64,000 bases of DNA from [Clostridium] citroniae WAL-17108 (GTDB lineage Bacteria; Bacillota; Clostridia; Lachnospirales; Lachnospiraceae). The stretch lies in assembly GCF_000233455.1 (NCBI RefSeq), contig NZ_JH376426.1:265658-329657 (forward strand), written 5' to 3'. Below the pieces are notes generated by a model that was not told the DNA's origin, did not search any database, and saw nothing but the letters and a program-made list of their open reading frames with translations. Made by a program: the position numbers and the translations under genes. Shown piece after piece: positions 34,947 to 43,517 of this stretch (position 1 is its first letter; the number at the start of each line of letters is the position of its first letter).

Positions 34947-35867
34947 TTAAAAGTCACCTCCATCCTCATAATAAACCCATGCATCGGAGGATTTGAAAAT
35001 AAACAAAGTAAAGATCAATATAATGGCAAACAGGATCCAGGAAATTGCAGAAGCATAGCCCATCTTAAAATTGCTGAAGCCTTCTGTGTACAGTTTCATT
35101 CCAATTAAATAGGTGGATTTTAGAGGCCCCCCATTGGTGATCACAAATGCAGATGTGAAATTCTGCAGTGCGTTGATGGTCTGCATGATCAGATTAAAAA
35201 ATACAATGGGTGTTATAATGGGAAGGGTGATATAGAAAAACCGCTTCACCTTTCCTGCCCCGTCAATACTTGCAGCTTCATGCAGGTCCACGGGGATCTG
35301 CTTCAGCGCGGCAAGGAACAATACCATTGAGGAGCCAAACTGCCATACCTGCAGCAGGCATATGGTAAACATAGCCGTGCCTGCCTGCCCTAGCCAGTTG
35401 ACAGAGGGCAGTCCTATGAGTTCCAGCAGCTTGTTCAAAATCCCGTCTGACATAAACATCAGCCGCCACAGCGCTGATACCGCCACGCTTCCTCCCAAAA
35501 TGGACGGGATATAGTAGACAGTCCTAAAGCCATTGATGCCCTTTAACCTCATGTTCAGGATCAATGCAACGATCAGGGCAAAGAAAAGCTTGCTTGGAAC
35601 TGAGATCAACGCATATTTCATTGTAACCATAATGGATTTTTTAAAATCTGGATCAATGGTAAAAAGACGGATATAATTGTCTAGCCCTATGAATTTCGGC
35701 TGTCCCAAAACACTATATTGGGTAAATGAGTAGTACAGTGAGGCTAAAAACGGATACAGCTGCAAAAACAAAAAACCGATCAGCCAGGGCATGATAAAAA
35801 ACAGTCCCCTGTAGTCTTTCAGCCTCTTTTTTTTCTGATTATTGACCGTATATTTTATGGCTTTCAT
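34947..35867 (-). CDS. Sugar ABC transporter permease (MalF/UgpA type)
   Basis: The 306-residue protein has a cytoplasmic basic N-terminus, six spans and the ATPase-contact loop EAASIDGAGKVKRFFYITLP. It is the first gene of the operon (two permeases, YetA-like enzyme, binding protein, MBL hydrolase). A GGGGGG-type ribosome site precedes the ATG. It diverges from the response regulator gene, with which it shares the regulatory region 35868-36002. Confidence 0.9.
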   Translation of the reverse strand: MKAIKYTVNNQKKKRLKDYRGLFFIMPWLIGFLFLQLYPFLASLYYSFTQYSVLGQPKFIGLDNYIRLFTIDPDFKKSIMVTMKYALISVPSKLFFALIVALILNMRLKGINGFRTVYYIPSILGGSVAVSALWRLMFMSDGILNKLLELIGLPSVNWLGQAGTAMFTICLLQVWQFGSSMVLFLAALKQIPVDLHEAASIDGAGKVKRFFYITLPIITPIVFFNLIMQTINALQNFTSAFVITNGGPLKSTYLIGMKLYTEGFSNFKMGYASAISWILFAIILIFTLFIFKSSDAWVYYEDGGDF

Positions 35868-35923
35868 ATAATATCCCCCCTGGTCATTCTATCTTTACAA
35901 TTTTTATAGTATCTAATATAATT

Positions 35924-35952
35924 ATGATATAATTCATCGTAATTTCTGACAA
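35924..35952 (-). promoter_or_regulatory. Promoter of the ABC/YetA-like operon
   Basis: On the minus strand TTGTCA (35952-35947), 17 bp, TATCAT (35929-35924). The 16-bp motif at 35968-35983 lies 15 bp upstream of the -35, as expected for an activator site. Confidence 0.6.
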
Positions 35953-35967
35953 GAATTGCAAGCAACG

Positions 35968-35983
35968 AAATGGTATCATTATC
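35968..35983. promoter_or_regulatory. Candidate YesN-type regulator binding site, copy 1
   Basis: AAATGGTATCATTATC on the plus strand. It matches 15 of 16 bases at 40943-40958 and has the same orientation and distance (about 100 bp) to its minus-strand gene. An ATTCTT follows both copies on the minus strand. Confidence 0.6.
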
Positions 35984-36002
35984 TATCTGTTTGGAGGAAT
36001 GT

Positions 36003-36743
36003 ATGTACAAGTTGATTATCGTAGATGATGAAAGCAGTATATGTGAAGGTATAGCTGCCTGTTATCCATGGGCCGAGATGGGATTTGAGATAGCCGGTAC
36101 ATTCCCCAATGGAAAAAGTGCACTGGACTACATAGAGCGCTATCTGGTGGACGTGGTCTTAAGTGATATCCGTATGCCCAAAATGGACGGGTTGGAGTTG
36201 TCCCACGCCCTTTCCAAGGATTATCCCGATGTGACGGTTGTCCTTCTAAGCGGATATGCGGAATTTGAGTATGCCCGTGAAGCCCTCCGTTTTGGGGTAA
36301 AGGAATACATCCTGAAACCCATCAAATATGATACCATTATACAGGTTTTCACCAAGATACGCGAAAGCCTGGACGCATCCAGGGGAATCCGTAAAATAGA
36401 TGAACAATCACCTGGTTATTACGATCTTATTGTGGACCAGGTAACCCAGTATGTGGATGAACATTTTCAGAATGCAAACCTGGAGGATGCCTCAATCCTT
36501 GTCAGTCTGAGCCCCAATTATCTGTCAAAGATATTCAAGCGTAAGAAGGGGAAAAACTTTTCCGAATACGTGTTGGATGTGAAAATGGAAAAAGCAGCGG
36601 GACTGTTGCGTGATATCACCCTGAAAACATACGAAGTGGCAGCCGCAGTGGGATATGACAATCCTAAGAATTTTTCCCGCGCATTTAAACAGTATTGCGG
36701 AAAAACTCCAAGGGAATTCCGGGAACAGGAGCTGCCTATATGA
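36003..36743 (+). CDS. YesN-type response regulator with AraC DNA-binding domain
   Basis: The 246-residue protein has a receiver domain (residues 1-120; Asp55 in LSDIRMP is the phosphoacceptor, Lys105 conserved) and a C-terminal AraC double helix-turn-helix (about 145-240, ending AVGYDNPKNFSRAFKQYCGKTP). The ATG at 36003 has TTGGAGGA upstream. Partnered with the YesM-like kinase, it probably activates the divergent ABC operon and the second YetA-like gene. It is shorter than many YesN proteins, which carry a longer middle region. Confidence 0.92.
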   Translation: MYKLIIVDDESSICEGIAACYPWAEMGFEIAGTFPNGKSALDYIERYLVDVVLSDIRMPKMDGLELSHALSKDYPDVTVVLLSGYAEFEYAREALRFGVKEYILKPIKYDTIIQVFTKIRESLDASRGIRKIDEQSPGYYDLIVDQVTQYVDEHFQNANLEDASILVSLSPNYLSKIFKRKKGKNFSEYVLDVKMEKAAGLLRDITLKTYEVAAAVGYDNPKNFSRAFKQYCGKTPREFREQELPI

Positions 36744-38482
36744 AAAAGCAGTTTTTTATTTCCAAATTTATCATGTTCATAAGCCTGACACTGATCCCCA
36801 TCTGCATTTTCGGCTCTGTTTCCGTATTTTTCATCAATCTGAAAGTAAAGCAGGAGGCGGAGGCCAAAACCATGGCCACCACAGATTTAATGGAACAGTT
36901 CTTCAGTGAGCTGACCAATACCCTGGAATTTTACAGGGTCACCATGAACTCAGATGCCCAGCTTCACCTGGCACTGATCCAAGCGCTGAACAATGAACAT
37001 CTTGACATGGAAATGATACAGAGGCTGGAGCAGTCCATGCAGAACATTTATTACTCACAGAGTACTAAGCCTTACATACAGTCGCTGTACATAACAATGC
37101 AAAACAGCCCTTATTATATAAACGGCCTTAACCGTGAACGGTTCTCTGACTCCATTGACAAAGATTGGGCCGGTATAATGGATGGGCGTGAGGAATCTTC
37201 ATATATACAGATACGCCACATCAAAAAGAATAAATTTGATACCCATACCATACCGTCCGTAACCGTGTATCAGAGGATGAAATACAATGAACTGATGGCC
37301 ATTAACATCAATCAGGAATATTTTAACAAATGGCTGAATTCAGTAGCTGATTATGATGGTCAGGCCCTTATGATCTTAAGCAGGGACGGCCAGATCCTGT
37401 TTTTTAATGAGAATGCCGGTTCCCTTCCAGAGGACGTACAATCCCAGGCCTTGTCCGATACCCTGGACAACCATCCGGACAACCTGCTCTTACACGGTTA
37501 CTATATAAACTCAGAGACATTTCCGGGAAACTATGGTTTTCGCTACGTATCCATGATCCCACGAAGCGAAGTCTTCGGGCTTTCCAATAAAATCCTCCAC
37601 CTTACTATTGCCGCCGGTTTCCTTAGTATCCTTGTATCCTCAGTTCTGGCATATTGTTTCACCCGCCGTGATTATCAGCAGATATTCCAGATCATTGACC
37701 TGTTTGACCAGGCTGAAAAGGGAGAATTCCATGCTCAGAACGGACTAAAAGCAGTTCCTGGCAGTCCTTATTTCCACATTATCAACAATGTGATCAACCT
37801 GTTTATGTCCCAGACGTATCTGAAGGTACAGCTGGATGCAAAAAAATATGCTTTATCAACCGCCCAATTATCCGCCCTGCAATATCAGCTGAACCCTCAT
37901 TTTTTATTTAATACCCTTCAAAGCATCGACCTAGAGATTTTGAAGGCATGCGGCAGGCCCACCTCTGCCAATCAGATGATCCTGGAGCTGTCTTCTCTGC
38001 TGCGGTATTCCCTGGATGAGCCTATGAAGCCGGTAACCGTGCAGGAGGAAATCGCTGTTACCAAAAATTATATCCAACTCCAGTCATTTAAATACAGGGA
38101 CTGCTTCCATGTCACCTGGGAATACACCGATGACATACTGGACGCCCCCATCCTCCGCCTGCTTCTGCAGCCCATTATTGAGAATTCCATCACCCATTCA
38201 GGCAAAACCACGCCTGAAAAGCTGTGGATCAAAATCAAGATCCGTTCTACGGATGGATTTCTTTCAGTTTTTATTATTGACAACGGCTATGGAATGGACA
38301 AAAAGCGCCTGGCTGATCTGCAGCAGGCGCTGATGGAAGAACAGGTAGACAGTTCGGGAAAACACATTGGGCTTAAAAATATCAGCCAGCGTATCCGCCT
38401 AGCATATAGGAGCGGTTATGTCAGGATCCAAAGCAAAAAAGGGATGGGAACCATTGTGGAATTGGGAGGGATTGAAAGCTGA
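36740..38482 (+). CDS. YesM-type sensor histidine kinase
   Basis: The 580-residue protein has two membrane segments (about residues 9-30 and 285-310) flanking an extracellular sensing region. A short HAMP-like stretch follows, then the His_kinase domain with His387 in QLNPHFLFNTLQ and an ATPase domain (NSITHSG, DNGYGMD, IGLKNISQRI). It senses an extracellular ligand, probably a glycan fragment or a loaded binding protein. Its ATG overlaps the response regulator stop (ATGA). It converges with the second YetA-like gene, 33 bp away. Confidence 0.92.
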   Translation: MKKQFFISKFIMFISLTLIPICIFGSVSVFFINLKVKQEAEAKTMATTDLMEQFFSELTNTLEFYRVTMNSDAQLHLALIQALNNEHLDMEMIQRLEQSMQNIYYSQSTKPYIQSLYITMQNSPYYINGLNRERFSDSIDKDWAGIMDGREESSYIQIRHIKKNKFDTHTIPSVTVYQRMKYNELMAININQEYFNKWLNSVADYDGQALMILSRDGQILFFNENAGSLPEDVQSQALSDTLDNHPDNLLLHGYYINSETFPGNYGFRYVSMIPRSEVFGLSNKILHLTIAAGFLSILVSSVLAYCFTRRDYQQIFQIIDLFDQAEKGEFHAQNGLKAVPGSPYFHIINNVINLFMSQTYLKVQLDAKKYALSTAQLSALQYQLNPHFLFNTLQSIDLEILKACGRPTSANQMILELSSLLRYSLDEPMKPVTVQEEIAVTKNYIQLQSFKYRDCFHVTWEYTDDILDAPILRLLLQPIIENSITHSGKTTPEKLWIKIKIRSTDGFLSVFIIDNGYGMDKKRLADLQQALMEEQVDSSGKHIGLKNISQRIRLAYRSGYVRIQSKKGMGTIVELGGIES

Positions 38483-38515
38483 TCCACTCCCTATCCCCCC
38501 AACACTGGCTTTTGG

Positions 38516-40837
38516 TTAAAATCCCGGTTCCAGTATCCCCAACTCCATTACATACTTATAAAAGTGCAGGAAAGGAATCAAAGATTGGGCGCAGCGCTTT
38601 GGCCCCACCGGACAATTGTATATAACGGTAAACTCATCCCGCTTTATCTTTGAAAAATCATACACGGGCGGAAGGTTCTCAACGGAAATCCATTGGAACA
38701 TCCCCATGCCTGCATCGATATATTTCCTGTTCCCTGTAAGCTCATAGGCAATTGCCAGGGACTGCAGCACCATACCGTTTAGATTGAGGTAGCGGACCGC
38801 AGGTGACTGTTTGCCATAAAAAGTTCCGGCCCGCTCCACATAACACTCATCCATCATCTCATTGATCACAGACAGGACCGTTTCCTTGATCCGCTGGTCC
38901 GGACGCAGCCTGTAATAGCCTGTAAGCCCCACCACTCCCACATTGATCATAAACGGCACCCTGGCAAGGTGGTTGTCAGGGTAGGGTGAGGTCCATGACC
39001 CATATGCATTGGCCCACTCAATATAAACCTCCACGATCGGCTGGCATGCGTCCAGCCAGCGTTCCTCATGTGTCTCTTGGTACAAAGCAAGGAATGTCCT
39101 CATGGCCCATCCGATCTCCCTGGGTTCCACCGTTCCCGTGGTTTGATAAAGGGGCAGCTTCAGCAGCTGGATCAAACGGTTCCCGATGGTCATGGCAGCC
39201 TCATATGCCTGATTATTTCCCGTGAGATGATAGTAGTCCAGGAACCCCTCCACCCATTGATGGCTGGGCACCGGCTGGCCTGTCACATGATCCACGCTAT
39301 GGGTATACAGTAATCCGTATTTGTGGGTATTCTGGCTATAATGGCAGAAATCCACATCATACCAGTGTTCCGTGGATGCCTTCAGGTAGTCATAATACCT
39401 GGAATCCCCTGTTCTGGCAAGCATGAGCATAAAGTTGTGAGGCATATCATACTCATTATTGATCCAAACATCCAGCCCTTCTGAGCGTCCCTGCTTCATG
39501 TACTCCCATTCCGGGCCATCACCAAAGTTCATCATCCCCAGTCCCTTTGCCCTGGAATCCACATAGCGGAACAGGAAACGCTCCGTGCTGTGATGGTACT
39601 GGTTGGATACCAGACTGCCAAATACACCTGAGTCCATGTATACCTGGGGATCCAGCACCGGTATTACCGGACGCTGAAACAACAGTTCCCTGTCCACGAT
39701 CTGGTCTTCTGTCATATCCTTTCCATGGAATGAGAGATGGAACCGGGATGTCCTGGCCGCCCCCTGGGGCACCTTCAGCATTTCCCCATACTCCGGAGGC
39801 ATTAGCTTCAGAACAATCCCCTCCCTGGAGCTTTCTATTGCCTTTGGGAAATTCTGGTACGCCTGATAGACGCCGGCTGTAAGCCCGCGGGTTTGATCCT
39901 GCCAGTCCAATGCATAGATGCTGAACAGGACTTCGGGAAACATTTCATTTGCCGTTTGAATGATTGTATCTGCTGAAACCAGATGGTATAGGCGCTGGCT
40001 CCCTGCTTTTTTCTCCGCCGTATAGTGGAAACTGGACGTAAAAAGAGTATGGTTAAATTCCTGCCCCCCGCCGCAGCCGGGATCGATCCGCACCTCGATC
40101 CCCTTAACATCCTCGTATGCGTAATCCCTGCTGTACTTAAATCCTGCTGCCTCTGCATTCAGTTCAAGGTCATAGTGTTCCCTGTGTTCCCTGTCTTCCT
40201 CACAGTTTATAAACTGGTAATCAAACTTCAGCCAATCCTTGTTGCGGTACGCATAGACTAACAGCTTATAATCAAACCAACTCTCCCCTGATTCGTCATA
40301 ATGTTTACCCTCTGTACAGAGGACAGCCCGGACCGGACCGTCCTCCAGTATCTCCCATCCATCATCCCCAATGCGGATCATATATTGCCGGCCGGCCCTG
40401 TCAGTCATATACGGGCCCATTACCGTCCTCTCATTATACAGGTATCCCCCTGTTTCTATGGTTGAAAATATATGGTCCGCCCCTGCTGGGGATAGGACAG
40501 CCTTCATGCTTCCCGTATCTATCACCACATGGCCATCTTCTTTAAAAACAATTGGGGTTAACGGCCGGGGCGCCCCCTCCTCCCTGGAAAGCCAGTAATC
40601 CACGGCACGGTTAGCCGGCAGATCTGCCAGGAAATTAACAAGAAGCCACTTAATGGACCCATCTTCCCAGTCAGCGGTCACCTTGTACTGAGCCGGGTAA
40701 GTTTCCTCTCCTCTTTGCACAGTAAACAGAGGCAGATCCCCATAATCCGCTTTTCCTTTGGGAAATGGGACCGCAACCGATACAGGTTCCCCCTTCTGCT
40801 CATATTTAGACATGATCTCAAAATGAATTTTTACCAT
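38516..40837 (-). CDS. YetA/PL26-like glycan-active protein, paralog 2
   Basis: The 773-residue protein is a close paralog of the 789-residue protein at 31718-34087. It has the same start (VAVPFPKGK, ADWEDGSIKWLLVNF), the same NEYDMPHNFM and PVPSHQWVEGFLDYYHLTG blocks, VEPREIGWAMRTF and a similar end. Regions around residues 440-600 are roughly two-thirds identical by eye. No signal peptide is present. It stands alone, preceded by GGAGG and by copy 2 of the 16-bp motif. Two cytoplasmic enzymes may act on different linkages or uronate forms of one polymer (inference). Confidence 0.65.
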   Translation of the reverse strand: MVKIHFEIMSKYEQKGEPVSVAVPFPKGKADYGDLPLFTVQRGEETYPAQYKVTADWEDGSIKWLLVNFLADLPANRAVDYWLSREEGAPRPLTPIVFKEDGHVVIDTGSMKAVLSPAGADHIFSTIETGGYLYNERTVMGPYMTDRAGRQYMIRIGDDGWEILEDGPVRAVLCTEGKHYDESGESWFDYKLLVYAYRNKDWLKFDYQFINCEEDREHREHYDLELNAEAAGFKYSRDYAYEDVKGIEVRIDPGCGGGQEFNHTLFTSSFHYTAEKKAGSQRLYHLVSADTIIQTANEMFPEVLFSIYALDWQDQTRGLTAGVYQAYQNFPKAIESSREGIVLKLMPPEYGEMLKVPQGAARTSRFHLSFHGKDMTEDQIVDRELLFQRPVIPVLDPQVYMDSGVFGSLVSNQYHHSTERFLFRYVDSRAKGLGMMNFGDGPEWEYMKQGRSEGLDVWINNEYDMPHNFMLMLARTGDSRYYDYLKASTEHWYDVDFCHYSQNTHKYGLLYTHSVDHVTGQPVPSHQWVEGFLDYYHLTGNNQAYEAAMTIGNRLIQLLKLPLYQTTGTVEPREIGWAMRTFLALYQETHEERWLDACQPIVEVYIEWANAYGSWTSPYPDNHLARVPFMINVGVVGLTGYYRLRPDQRIKETVLSVINEMMDECYVERAGTFYGKQSPAVRYLNLNGMVLQSLAIAYELTGNRKYIDAGMGMFQWISVENLPPVYDFSKIKRDEFTVIYNCPVGPKRCAQSLIPFLHFYKYVMELGILEPGF

Positions 40838-40942
40838 AGCGCCCTCCCTATGTATGATTCTGCCTTACAGCAGCCCTCCAATAGTTACCTACAGAGATAT
40901 CATAGCATAGGGGATCACGGTGAAAGAATACCACGAGAAATC

Positions 40943-40958
40943 AAATGGTATCATAATC
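40943..40958. promoter_or_regulatory. Candidate YesN-type regulator binding site, copy 2
   Basis: AAATGGTATCATAATC on the plus strand, 105 bp upstream of the second YetA-like gene and 15 of 16 identical to copy 1. It lies between that gene and the end of the treR-like gene. Confidence 0.6.
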
Positions 40959-40967
40959 GGTCTTTTT

Positions 40968-41690
40968 TCACTTCGCCCTATGAGCCAGATCATAGAACAC
41001 AAACCGGTCCGGCCTGTGGCGCGACTGGGTAAATTCAAACATTATGCCCTGGGCATTGTAAGTCATGCTGCTGACCACGGCCATACAGTTATACCCTTTC
41101 ATGTCCAGATACTTTTCATCAATCTGGTTCATCCGCTCCACTGTCATCTTTCTTTTTGTGGTGACAATACTCTCCCCCAGCTCCTGTTCCATGTATTCAT
41201 AGATGGACTTTTGTGCAATCTCCGGGGTCAGGGACTTCACCACGCATTTCAGGAAATAGTTATGGTCAATGATCAGGGCTTCCCCGTCAATGTAACGCAC
41301 TCTCTGGATATAGTAGATCTGTTCCCCCAATGGAAATGTGGTCCGCACCTGTATCTTCTCATCCACAGTCAGTTCTGCAAAGCATACCACCTGGGTGGTA
41401 TAGGACTTTTTGTTCCTGGCCACAGCCTCCTTCATGCTCTCAATATTGCTCAGGAAGAATTCAGACTGCTCCTGGGGCTGATAGATCACCTGCACCCCTT
41501 TTCCGTGGATGCTCTGCACATATCCCTCATCCGCCAGCCGGCCTATGGCCCGGCGCACCGTGTTCCTGGAACAGTCAAACTCCTTTATAAGGGTGTGCTC
41601 CGATGCAAGCAGGTCCTGATAAGGATAGGTTCCGCTTTCGATCCTGTTTCTCAGCTGTGTATAAATATGGTCATATTTTGTTTTAGCCAT
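40968..41690 (-). CDS. treR: GntR-family repressor, TreR-like
   Basis: The 240-residue protein has an N-terminal GntR winged helix (residues about 5-70, with SRNTVRRAIGRLADEGYVQ) and a UTRA ligand-binding domain. The end, FEFTQSRHRPDRFVFYDLAHRAK in part, and the ALIIDHNYFLK and KSIYEYMEQELG segments follow the pattern of Bacillus TreR, which senses trehalose 6-phosphate. The palindromic TTGTTTAAACAA-type operators at treP support the match. The gene lies 11.5 kb from treP-treC, separated by the ABC/YetA-like locus. Confidence 0.82.
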   Translation of the reverse strand: MAKTKYDHIYTQLRNRIESGTYPYQDLLASEHTLIKEFDCSRNTVRRAIGRLADEGYVQSIHGKGVQVIYQPQEQSEFFLSNIESMKEAVARNKKSYTTQVVCFAELTVDEKIQVRTTFPLGEQIYYIQRVRYIDGEALIIDHNYFLKCVVKSLTPEIAQKSIYEYMEQELGESIVTTKRKMTVERMNQIDEKYLDMKGYNCMAVVSSMTYNAQGIMFEFTQSRHRPDRFVFYDLAHRAK

Positions 41691-41726
41691 GATAACCTCT
41701 CTGTCCCATATTAGGGTTTCTTACTT

Positions 41727-41753
41727 TGAAACACTCCTGCGCGGGGTGTTTCA
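41727..41753. other. Perfect inverted repeat over the TraX-like stop codon
   Basis: TGAAACAC (41727-41734) and GTGTTTCA (41746-41753) form an 8-bp stem with an 11-nt loop. The arm at 41751-41753 includes the stop codon. No T-run follows on either strand, so it is not a standard terminator; it lies 37 bp upstream of treR and might act on it. Confidence 0.5.
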
Positions 41754-42500
41754 CATGATCCCCAGTGCGTACCTGCGGATCAGGAACAGCACCAGCAGGT
41801 GCAGGGGATAAAAACAATAAAACAGATATTTATTTCCCTGTCCGCCCTTTTCCCCGCTATAAAGCAGCAGAAAAACCGCTGACAGGGCTCCTGACCCAAA
41901 GCAGCTTTCCCAGCTGCCTGTGAATGCGACCAGTCCGCCCGCACCCGCCCGGGCTGTCCTGTGTTCTCTCAGGAAATAGAAAACTGCGATCAGGACCATC
42001 CCTTCCACCCCATAATCCATTTGTCCCAGCCAGGCTGCTGCGCTGGCTGCGCAAAACACAAGCAGCATCCAGACATTCCTTCTCAGGTCATAATACCGCT
42101 GTGCCATTCTAAAGCCCTGGAGCATCAGGATACCGGTGGCCAGCTCAAAGAACACATTCCTTACGGAACCGACCCACATGTCAAATACAGCCAGTGAAAA
42201 GGGAATCTCTGAAATCAGGGCAAAGGCCATCAGCCTCAGCCAGTATTTTCTCCAGCTGCGGGTGTGGAGGAATCCCTCTGTGAGCAAAAAGCAGTACAGC
42301 GGAAATGAGATTCTTCCCACCACCCGCATGGTATATCCAACAATACCCACCACATTCTCCCAGGGCGTCTGCAGCAGGGTGCAGTACCCCAGAAGGGGGC
42401 CTTTATATACGTACAGATACTCAAACAGCACTAGGCCTATGTGGTCGGTCAGCATTGCAGCCATGGCGATCCATTTGAGGGCATTGGAACTTAATTTCAT
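41751..42500 (-). CDS. TraX-family membrane protein
   Basis: The 249-residue protein has seven or eight hydrophobic spans and the opening LKWIAMAAMLTDHIGLVLF, the TraX signature; TraX of F plasmid acetylates pilin. Chromosomal relatives in Clostridia are probably membrane acyltransferases of unknown substrate. Its ATG overlaps the stop of the HAD gene (ATGA), so the two are co-translated. Confidence 0.82.
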   Translation of the reverse strand: MKLSSNALKWIAMAAMLTDHIGLVLFEYLYVYKGPLLGYCTLLQTPWENVVGIVGYTMRVVGRISFPLYCFLLTEGFLHTRSWRKYWLRLMAFALISEIPFSLAVFDMWVGSVRNVFFELATGILMLQGFRMAQRYYDLRRNVWMLLVFCAASAAAWLGQMDYGVEGMVLIAVFYFLREHRTARAGAGGLVAFTGSWESCFGSGALSAVFLLLYSGEKGGQGNKYLFYCFYPLHLLVLFLIRRYALGIM

Positions 42501-43321
42501 CTGAAATTCTCCTTTAGAACCGCCAGCAGCCCCTGGCGGTCATTGTCCAGGGTTACATGGGCGGCGCTTCGCTTCACCTCTTCACACGCATTGGCCATGG
42601 CATAGCTGTTGTGCACAGCCTGAAGCATGTCCATGTCATTGCATCCGTCCCCCAGGGCAATCACCTCATCCATCCCTACCCCGAAATAGCTGCACAGAAA
42701 TCGCACCCCCTCTGATTTTTTTACCTTTCCGTCCATCACTTCCATATACACAGGTGAGGAGGTGGCAATGGAAAGCCGGGGATATTTTCTCTTAAGGCAT
42801 CCCTCCAGCCGTTCTATCTCCTCATGGTCTCCCATGAGCAGGAACTTATGGATCCCCTGGTCTGCTGTAAATACAACCTTCATATCGCCGCGCTCCGCTT
42901 TGCGGCCGGTGATGGCTTCCTCCTTCATCACCCAGGGATTTTTATCATCATCCACCACCCATCTGCTGCCCCCGTAGGTATTGCAGCAGATCCGTGGATA
43001 CTCCCTGTCCAACAGTTCCTTGATTTCCATAGCCACACCCAGGTCCATCTGACAGCTGTACAGGTTTTCACCCCTTTCATCCCGGATCAGCGCTCCGCTG
43101 TAGCACACCATGGGAGCCCTGTTTCCAATCTGGTCCTGTATGGTGGTCATGGCATCCGGCATCCTGGCTGAAACAAGGATAAACGGGACTCCCTCCCGCT
43201 CCAGTTTAAGGATCTCCTGCCGGGTCTCCTCCGGCACCTGATGGCTGCTGTCTAATAATGTGCCGTCAATATCACTGAATATCATCTTATATTTATGTGG
43301 TGTCTCTATTGTCCTTCTCAA
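42497..43321 (-). CDS. HAD-superfamily hydrolase, Cof type
   Basis: The 274-residue protein has the four HAD motifs: SDIDGTLLDS (nucleophile Asp), VSARMP, a Lys in GKVKKSEG, and ALGDGCNDMDML. The insertion between motifs II and III is the C2B cap of Cof-type phosphatases, which dephosphorylate sugar phosphates or FMN-like compounds. The start is a TTG at 43321 with GGAGG 11 bases upstream; an ATG at 43285 is possible but has no ribosome site. Confidence 0.87.
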   Translation of the reverse strand: MRRTIETPHKYKMIFSDIDGTLLDSSHQVPEETRQEILKLEREGVPFILVSARMPDAMTTIQDQIGNRAPMVCYSGALIRDERGENLYSCQMDLGVAMEIKELLDREYPRICCNTYGGSRWVVDDDKNPWVMKEEAITGRKAERGDMKVVFTADQGIHKFLLMGDHEEIERLEGCLKRKYPRLSIATSSPVYMEVMDGKVKKSEGVRFLCSYFGVGMDEVIALGDGCNDMDMLQAVHNSYAMANACEEVKRSAAHVTLDNDRQGLLAVLKENFR

Positions 43322-43380
43322 GCCTTACGGGCCCTCCTGCTGCTTACTTTTTATAACATCTTATCACTGACCGGCAGGTT

Positions 43381-43419
43381 TGCAAAGCATTTTTTATGGT
43401 CATCCGGTATGGCTTTGCA
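43381..43419. other. Inverted repeat upstream of the unknown membrane-protein gene
   Basis: TGCAAAGC (43381-43388) and GCTTTGCA (43412-43419) form a perfect 8-bp stem, 22 bp upstream of the -35 of the gene at 43518. It could be an operator or a transcription stop; there is no T-run. Confidence 0.4.
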
Positions 43420-43440
43420 CTACATACCATCCATTCCCCC

Positions 43441-43468
43441 TTGTAATTATTCCAGCATGTTATATAAT
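43441..43468 (+). promoter_or_regulatory. Promoter of the unknown membrane-protein gene
   Basis: TTGTAA (43441-43446), 16 bp, TATAAT (43463-43468), 49 bp before the ATG. Confidence 0.65.
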
Positions 43469-43517
43469 CAATAGTAAGACCTTTGTTAAAAAGTCGTTAA
43501 AATTATGGAGGAAACAC

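Noticed and set aside
38483..38515. Terminator between the histidine kinase and the second YetA-like gene
   Set aside because: The 33-bp gap holds no stem-loop with a T-run.
41727..41753. Rho-independent terminator between the TraX-like gene and treR
   Set aside because: The stem is perfect, but no T-run follows on either strand, so it is listed only as an inverted repeat.
43322..43440. Small gene in the gap before the unknown membrane protein
   Set aside because: Only an inverted repeat is visible; short frames lack ribosome sites.
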